Source of the DNA: Clavelina lepadiformis
Lineage: Eukaryota; Chordata; Ascidiacea; Aplousobranchia; Clavelinidae
DNA length: 64,000 bases
Direction of reading: 5' to 3'
NCBI RefSeq assembly: GCF_947623445.1
Contig: NC_135246.1
Coordinates: 15,421,856-15,485,855, forward strand
Shown here: piece after piece, positions 58,072 to 64,000 of the stretch
Position numbering within the stretch: position 1 is the first letter of the stretch
Layout of the letters: every line of letters starts with the position of its first letter
Notes under the pieces: generated by a model
What the model was told of the DNA's origin: nothing
The model's input: only the letters and a program-made list of their open reading frames with translations
The model's database searches: none
Made by a program: the position numbers and the translations under genes

Positions 58072-58727
58072 CTTTACTGAAAATCCTTAAAAACTGTTAC
58101 CTTTAATATGTGCGTCCTACTTTTTGTAAGATTACATAACTCTACAATCTAAACGAAAATGCAAAACACATGTGCGTGGCATCTTGCATCAACCCATTAA
58201 CACAAGGAGACGCACTTGCGACAAGGCGCGCAAACTAAAACATGGCGTGTAACATCAACGTTGACGAAATAAGACTAGGAGCGTAAGGGTATTTGTGTAA
58301 TGCCAATGTATTATCCATTTAGTTACAGTACTTATATGGTGTTATTAACAATTATTGGTTAATCAATAAAATATCTAAAACAGTTGCAATTATTATAGTA
58401 AGGGTACTTCGATGTGCCGACACTATTACGCGCCACATTACACCATTATTGAGCAATACTTTATTAACGTATTAAGCAAACAATTATTTTAATATTAGAA
58501 ATACTGTGCTATACTCTGACGAGATTGACTCACTGACTCTTTAAGAATGATAAATCACTCAAAAGATAATAAACACTTAAGCATGCATTTGAAAAAATAC
58601 TGCCCATATGTTCTGTGTGTAGCATGCGCTTTTATTTGCAAAAAAAAACTCATTTCGGGTAGCAAACGCCCTCCATGCTCCGTCCTTGAAGATTTAGACT
58701 AAAGTCCATTAGCGGTATGTGGCTAAC
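58072..58727. other. Upstream region of NOP53
   Basis: No gene or repeat recognised. The TTTTCAG acceptor at 58077-58083 belongs to NOP53. Confidence 0.4.
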
Positions 58728-58830
58728 AGGCTAAGTTAACTCGAATAATGAGGAATCATCGTCGGGTTTAAGTCGTGCACAAACTTTCCTCATTGAAGGA
58801 TAAGGATTATTTATCATACCAAACCATATG
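58728..58830. repeat. Short dispersed repeat (GATGAGGAATCATCGCTGGG type), copy 2
   Basis: AATGAGGAATCATCGTCGGG, CAAACTTTCCTCATTGAAGG and ATCATACCA match the layout at 20525-20625. Confidence 0.5.
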
Positions 58831-59462
58831 TGGCGCGTGGTCGTTACTACTAATGAACAATTCGCTCAGGGCGCCGGAAAAAACGCACAACAATTCAATT
58901 AGTAAGATCATAAGAGAATTGATATCATTGTAAAATAGGATTGGGTTTCGTAAAATACTTAATGTATCTTGGTAAATGCAAGATTTTAATTTTACGTTTG
59001 AAATGACGTTATTGACTTCAAAATCCATTTTATAACAAAAATTGAGTTAAAACTTTATGCAAATGTTTGCAACGTTTGTTTGAACTACGATAAAGAAACT
59101 AAATAAATTGAAAAAGTAATTTTTAAGGCTTATCTATTAACAAAATTTGAGTTTTTAACTTGTATATTCTATTTAAATATAATCTTATGGATCATGATTA
59201 TACTGCTTTGGTAACTATTGCCGTATGAAAGATGTCGATGAGGCCGATTGACCGCCAACTTCAAAAGTACTGGCAACATAGGTTGATTTATAAGTTTAAA
59301 GATAAAGGTAATTTATAGGTAATCTATCTAGATAAAAGTATGCTGGCAGTACCAAAGTTTGGAAACTGACGTACTTTCCAGTTGGAGGGTACAGTTCCTA
59401 AGCTATATGCTTTACACTATGACTATGGGACTAAACAGTACCAAATTTGTGGAATACGAAAA
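58831..59462. other. Gene-free stretch
   Basis: Nothing recognised apart from a GTACTTTCCAG motif near 59370 that is shared with ends of other repeats in the window. Confidence 0.4.
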
Positions 59463-59540
59463 GGTAAGCTCGGTAACTGGAGCTCGAACATTGAGGTATC
59501 ACCGCTGAGCTAATAAGATAAAATCGCACCATACGGTTTC
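59463..59540. repeat. Short dispersed repeat (GATGAGGAATCATCGCTGGG type), copy 3
   Basis: Diverged copy: CTCGGTAACTGGAGCTCGAA, CATTGAGGTATCACCGCTGA and a final CACCATACGG. Confidence 0.4.
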
Positions 59541-59643
59541 AGTTTTTTTGTGCTAGACTTCTCAGCCCTGAAGGACTGGATTTTTTATGTTTGAAGGATC
59601 GCTTATCTGTCATTATAATGTACTGATACATCAAACAGCTAAA

Positions 59644-60492
59644 GACTAAGTCAGCGGTTCCCAAACTTTTTTTTAGTGCGACCCAAATCCAAGTTTGGTG
59701 AACATCTCGCGACCCAAGTTTAAGTATTTTAACACGAAAAAATAACGATTGTATGGATGATTTTTTTGCAGTAGCTTAAGTTGCTAAGTTCTTTGCAATG
59801 TTAGCAATCTACTCCTTTTTCAAGTATTTATGGGCCTACACTACGGACAAACACACAAAAAAAAGCCCTGGCAATGTAATCCACTTACTATAGAACAGTG
59901 GTGGGCAAACTGCGGCTCGCTGGCATGGTTTTTGTGGCTCTTCTAGTCGAATCGTGAAATTCCAAAAAAATTGTAAAGGCTACCAAGAGTACCGTTTATG
60001 AACGTTTTTCTCTTTTTCTTTATTTAGGCCAGCATTTCGTTTATGACGTAACACTAGACATAGAATCCGAAGAGTTAGTTAACAGCAAGTCAACGCAATT
60101 TCATTGCTAAGACAGTAAGCTTTAGCTCAATTTAGTCTACTTAAATACATTGCAAAACGTACACGATGACATCTAATGCTAGCAAAAAACGAAAATGTGA
60201 AGATGGAAACAGAGGTTTTAATCTAGAGTGGGAAGAAAACTATGCGTTTCGTTTTTATTATTGCTGAACTTGCATTATTTACCGTTTTTGTATTGAAATA
60301 ATTTTGAGGCTCTCTGGTACTTGTATTTTCTGCAAATGGCTCTTCCATTGAATACATTTGCCCACCCCTGCTATAGAACAATGTATTTCATTACAAACAC
60401 AGGTTTGCATCGCCTTGGTGCGACCCATTCTTTGACTCTTCGTGACTCTTGTTTGGGTCGCGACCCATACTTTGAGAACCACTTGGCTAAGT
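59644..60492. mobile_element. hAT-type element interrupted by a second hAT-type element
   Basis: The outer element is 59652-60484. It starts CAGCGGTTCCCAAACTTT and ends inverted as ACTTTGAGAACCACTT, with GTGCGACCC or GGGTCGCGACCC just inside each end. Flanks are GACTAAGT and GGCTAAGT, an 8-bp target duplication with one difference. A second complete element (59896-60370) and its 8-bp duplication sit inside. Without the insert the outer element is about 350 bp. No transposase frame. Related ends occur near 145-190 and 49008. Confidence 0.85.
59888..60378. mobile_element. Inner hAT-type non-autonomous element
   Basis: The element proper is 59896-60370 (475 bp): begins CAGTGGTGGGCAAACTGCGG and ends CATTTGCCCACCCCTG. 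The 8-bp flanks CTATAGAA (59888-59895 and 60371-60378) are identical. The GCGGCTC and GGCTCTT motifs inside resemble those in the 2783-3112 element. It inserted after the outer element; its duplication is perfect, the outer one is not. Confidence 0.92.
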
Positions 60493-60910
60493 GGAGAGAA
60501 CCAACAATGATGAAGAATTGATTTGTGTTAAAAAGATTGAAAACTGATCTCTTGTACTCTTGCACTCCAATTTGAAAGCCTGAATGGAAAGGAGTTATGA
60601 GGTAATAGAAAAGAAATTACGACGAAATAAGTACACTCAATCTTGATATTGGAATGCAAAAGTAAAAGAGACCCAAAAACCCTTGATCTGGAATATTAAA
60701 TGTTATTAGGTTTACAGAAAGCATCTGCATTAAAACTTGATAAGCTTGGTTTTATTTTAGTAAACCTAATTTCTGTACTTCTTGTATTTGGTGTATCTTG
60801 GGTAAAAGATCTTTTTCTTTATGGTATTTAGTTTATGCAGGTTAACTTATTAGTTGTTTGTTGTAGAGTGCTATTACACTACAGTGCCTGTCTTGTATCT
60901 GTCTAGCATA
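60493..60910. other. Upstream region of the PRR11-like gene
   Basis: No gene seen. A pyrimidine-poor but plausible acceptor TTTGTTGTAG ends at 60866, 44 bp before the PRR11 ATG. Confidence 0.4.
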
Positions 60911-63519
60911 ATGAAATCAAGACTTAAAAGTCGACACCTGAAGCATAGAAAAAGGTTTGGAAAGTAAGTGTCATTTTTTTAATGTTTTTGTGCAATTGTT
61001 ATGTTAATTCCGTAAATGTACCATATTCTGTTTACATTGACATTAATTTTTTTGTTTTAGAGTTGGAAATAAACAACATTTAAACAATCAGCCCATTACA
61101 AAAGCAGAATGCAGCCAAAAAAGTCTTTCTGTCTTTAGGAGACTTTGGAATTTTTTGTGCTTTATCATTTCTGCCTTATTTGGCAACCACAAGCAAAAAA
61201 CTTTCACTGAAAGCTTTAAGAATGAGTCCTTTATCAACCAACGAATTGAGGATCTTGAAAATAAAGTGCAAAAGATGTCTAAACAGATTAAATTGATTCA
61301 GAAAGAACTTGAAAAGAAGATCAGCTTAATTGTTGCACCGCCGTGTGCACCTCCTCCTCCTCCTCCCCCACCGCCTCCACCTGTTGCTCCTCCTGCAAAG
61401 GTTGCTCTTCCAACATCAAAGGTTAAATAGCGTTTTAAATATTCTTGTTACGGATAAGTAACATACATATGTCTTAAAGTGAGGAGCAGGTACAAAAACA
61501 TATTGGTCTTAAATCAAAGACTAGTTGTCATTAAATATACTGGTGAAACGATCTTTATAATATGTAGTGGATAAGCAGTTACTGGATTGCCAAAATTGTA
61601 TCATAAATTTGGCGTCCTATTATGACAGAAAGGGTGGTCAGTACGATATCACAATATAAAAACAATATGCCTGATGATAGGGATATGTATTAGGTATGGT
61701 AGGCTAGCTGAAGTTTTTTGGATAGAATATGTCTCCACAGGTAGGTGATTAGTAGCAGGTAATGGTTGTTTTCAGCCTAGGAATGTTACAGATGACAGTA
61801 CATAAACTGGTAAAGCATTCTTGTCTTTACCATAGTTACCAGTACCGGGCTAGCCTAAAGCCAACACTGAGCTGTGTACTGTAGGTAAGCTAATTTAGGC
61901 TTATATAACGCAAAATGTTCATGTTATACACTTAAGTACGCTATAATCATACCTGTTACTCTACTTGTCTGTCACTGTGAAGCATTCTATTCATACTTCA
62001 ATAAAATAACTGATTCATCCCTATTGTTTCTTTTATTGCGACGTAATAAGAACCGCCATCCTCGTCATTAGTAAGCAATGAATTTGTGTATTTTGCTGCT
62101 TATGGCAATAACTGCTTCATGACTGCATATTGTTACAAATCCTTTCACCAGTATATTTACTGACAACTGCTCTCTGATTTAAGGCTAGCATGTTTTAGAA
62201 CTTGCCCCTAACTCACACTTATATTTGATACCTTGATAGAGCACTGTTCCTAAATCCCCCGCCATCACTGCATGTGATCTGAAAAGTATTAAATTGAAGA
62301 AGAGTTTGTCGTCTAAAAGAAGCAATTTGCAGGTATAATGTAACTCATTTTGCAAGTTCTTTAGCAATTTGTTGTAAAGTGCAATGCTTATGGTGTATAT
62401 GCAATTTATGCATATTAATCTTGTTTTGGGTTGTTGCTTTGTGCTTGCTTATCTACTGTATCAAATATAACAAAGATCTTCTGTTTTGTAGCAATCATCG
62501 CAGCTTGTTACACTGAAGGACCTGCAGAATATACAGCTTAAACGAAGACAACCTAGTCACGTTGGAGACAATGAACAACACATTCTTAAAACACCAAAAT
62601 TATCTCATGTAAAACCTCATCTTTGTGGTGACATTTCGTTTTTGTCAACTTGCAAATGGTTGTGATAAGTATCTTAATGGCTTATTTATGATAACCAACA
62701 ACTTATATTATTGTTACACTTCATAAAGAAACTGAAGAAAACAAATGTTGTGCGTAGTCCTGGAGGCACTCCACTAGTCAAGCGAGATCTAGAGCACACC
62801 ACTGGAGATGGTTTAACTCCTGCTTTTACGCAGGCACTCAGGAAAAAATTTAAGGTTGGTGATTCCTGCATATACACACAATAGCAAGGAATAAATTGTT
62901 GTATGCTCTTCATTCACGCAGTAAAAGCTGCTCTTAACTCTACTCTGTTGTGTCCAAATTTTTATGACATTAAGTAACTTTATTTCTGACAATCATTCTT
63001 AGGTTAAACCTCATTAGCTCAAGGTACATTATAACGAACATGAATGGAACAGTCAGAAGATATTTATCTTCTATTAACAAGATGTATATATTTACCAGAG
63101 CTATCATACATGTAAATAGGTTTTCATGCTTAAGTAGCAGAGTGGTGTTAACAAACTGTTAAAATATTGGCCAGTCTCGTTTTAACAAATATTTGCTGCT
63201 AATTTTCTTCATGCAATACCACAACTAGCTCATCTATTGGGGCCACTGACTTTCAATATATATATAAGAATGAGTTTTATTCTATTATTGTGATCAATTC
63301 TAATATGTTGAGCAATGATTGGCTGAGAAAAGACAGTTACATATTGGGTATCCAAAAATGATTAAGTTTACTAAGGTCTGTCAGTACTATTAATCCCTAT
63401 TGCTATTAATATTAGTAAATAATTAGTCTATTTATTGATATAACTAGTTTCATATTTGACAGGCATTTCAGGCCAATTCCCCTGTAAAAGAAGCAAGTCC
63501 AGGCTGCTGGAGGTGTTAA
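60911..63519 (+). CDS. PRR11: PRR11-like proline-rich protein
   Basis: Five exons join in phase: 60911-60963, 61061-61421, 62492-62608, 62729-62854 and 63463-63519, giving 237 residues; human PRR11 has 360. PRR11 is a cell-cycle protein of late S to mitosis linked to proliferation and actin regulation. Order of features: a basic start MKSRLKSRHLKHRKRFGK; a Trp/Phe-rich helix (FRRLWNFLCFIISALFG); a coiled coil (RIEDLENKVQKMSKQIKLIQ); a run of eleven prolines; LVTLKDLQNIQLKRRQ, like the human TVKDLLTVKLKK; and the conserved block VVRSPGGTPLVKRDLE with GDGLTPAFTQALRKKFK. The last block is the strongest family evidence. The third donor (AAG then GTTAAA) is weak; reading through gives a stop two codons later, so a truncated isoform is possible. 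An alternative last exon is described in findings. Confidence 0.85.
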
Positions 63520-64000
63520 TGTAGACTTAAAGAAGGTACTATTACTTTCTGTCGTGACTAGCTGACTGCTCTAATGTAGTATTAATTACTTCTTATGCTT
63601 CTGCAGTTTCCTCGCCACATCATTTTACAGAAATAACATGATGTTAGATGTATCAAATAGTGCAAATATTTAATATTGTTTATATTTCACATTTGCCTTG
63701 ACTTTTAAGCCGATTTATTCTCACATCATTAATTGTTTTCATCTACTGAATGTCATTTCTTTCCAAAAACGATCAAGTAACTCGTTCTTTTATTTCTTTT
63801 CATCAGCTGGACTTTTAGCTTAACTCATTTAATAAGTTTGTTATCTTACCTTGTTATTTCTATTTTGTTTAACTTTGATGTTTACTGCAAGCTGCCACGT
63901 ATAGTGCACACTACTGCGCATGTGTTTACTTTTTATATTTTTATGCTGACCAACTGGGACTAGCATATTTGCGCATATATTATGCAGTATGGTAGGCTAT
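63520..64000. other. Downstream region of the PRR11-like gene
   Basis: Probable 3' untranslated or intergenic sequence. An AAGAAG followed by GTACTATT at 63530-63543 could be a donor for an alternative PRR11 exon. No other gene is seen before the window ends. Confidence 0.4.

Noticed and set aside
57659-58090. Hydrophobic 143-codon plus-strand frame that looks like a membrane protein
   Set aside because: Antisense of the Lys-rich NOP53 coding sequence, which always reads Phe/Leu-rich on the other strand.
1-64000. CRISPR arrays, phage-style modules or bacterial operons
   Set aside because: None seen. All recognised genes are eukaryotic with spliceosomal introns or eukaryotic family structure.

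Overview
The window looks like nuclear DNA of a chordate-grade animal, most likely a tunicate (ascidian). It is AT-rich and many conserved animal genes are short or intronless (CCDC103, UFSP1, IFT46, TNFAIP8-like, OVCA2, FECH, NOP53). Where introns exist they are mostly 70-1,000 bp. Several starts sit a few bases after a pyrimidine-rich AG, as expected for spliced-leader trans-splicing, which tunicates use. HAUS7 and PRR11 relatives fit a deuterostome. The species cannot be named from this sequence, and all homology calls rest on remembered family sequences, not on a search.

Layout. 1-8.5 kb: no gene recognised, one hAT-type miniature transposon, and an orphan first exon of a minus-strand gene (8547-8669). 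8.7-16.3 kb: repeats, then the minus-strand augmin subunit HAUS7 in seven recognised exons. 16.6-21.4 kb: gene-free, dominated by a long inverted repeat and short repeats. 21.5-23.8 kb: CCDC103 (+) and UFSP1 (-), tail to tail. 24-31.6 kb: gene-free with repeat copies. 31.7-33.5 kb: IFT46 (+) and ribosomal protein eL36 (-), tail to tail. 33.6-41.8 kb: repeats and one possible orphan exon near 38.4 kb. 41.9-46.7 kb: a TNFAIP8-like gene (+) and an NHL-repeat type I membrane protein (-). 49.9-53.5 kb: OVCA2 and aspartylglucosaminidase (AGA) in tandem (+). 55.3-58.1 kb: NOP53 then ferrochelatase in tandem (-). 58.1-60.9 kb: repeats including one hAT element nested in another. 60.9-63.5 kb: PRR11-like gene (+).

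The genes are unrelated housekeeping genes: cilium assembly (CCDC103, IFT46), UFM1 processing (UFSP1), spindle and cell cycle (HAUS7, PRR11), ribosome (eL36, NOP53), haem synthesis (FECH), lysosomal glycoprotein breakdown (AGA), a serine hydrolase (OVCA2) and lipid signalling (TNFAIP8-like). No operon-like pathway cluster or new multi-gene system was seen. The most distinctive non-genic content is a set of non-autonomous DNA transposons with readable ends and target duplications, a multi-copy family with foldback ends, and a tRNA-headed SINE-like family.
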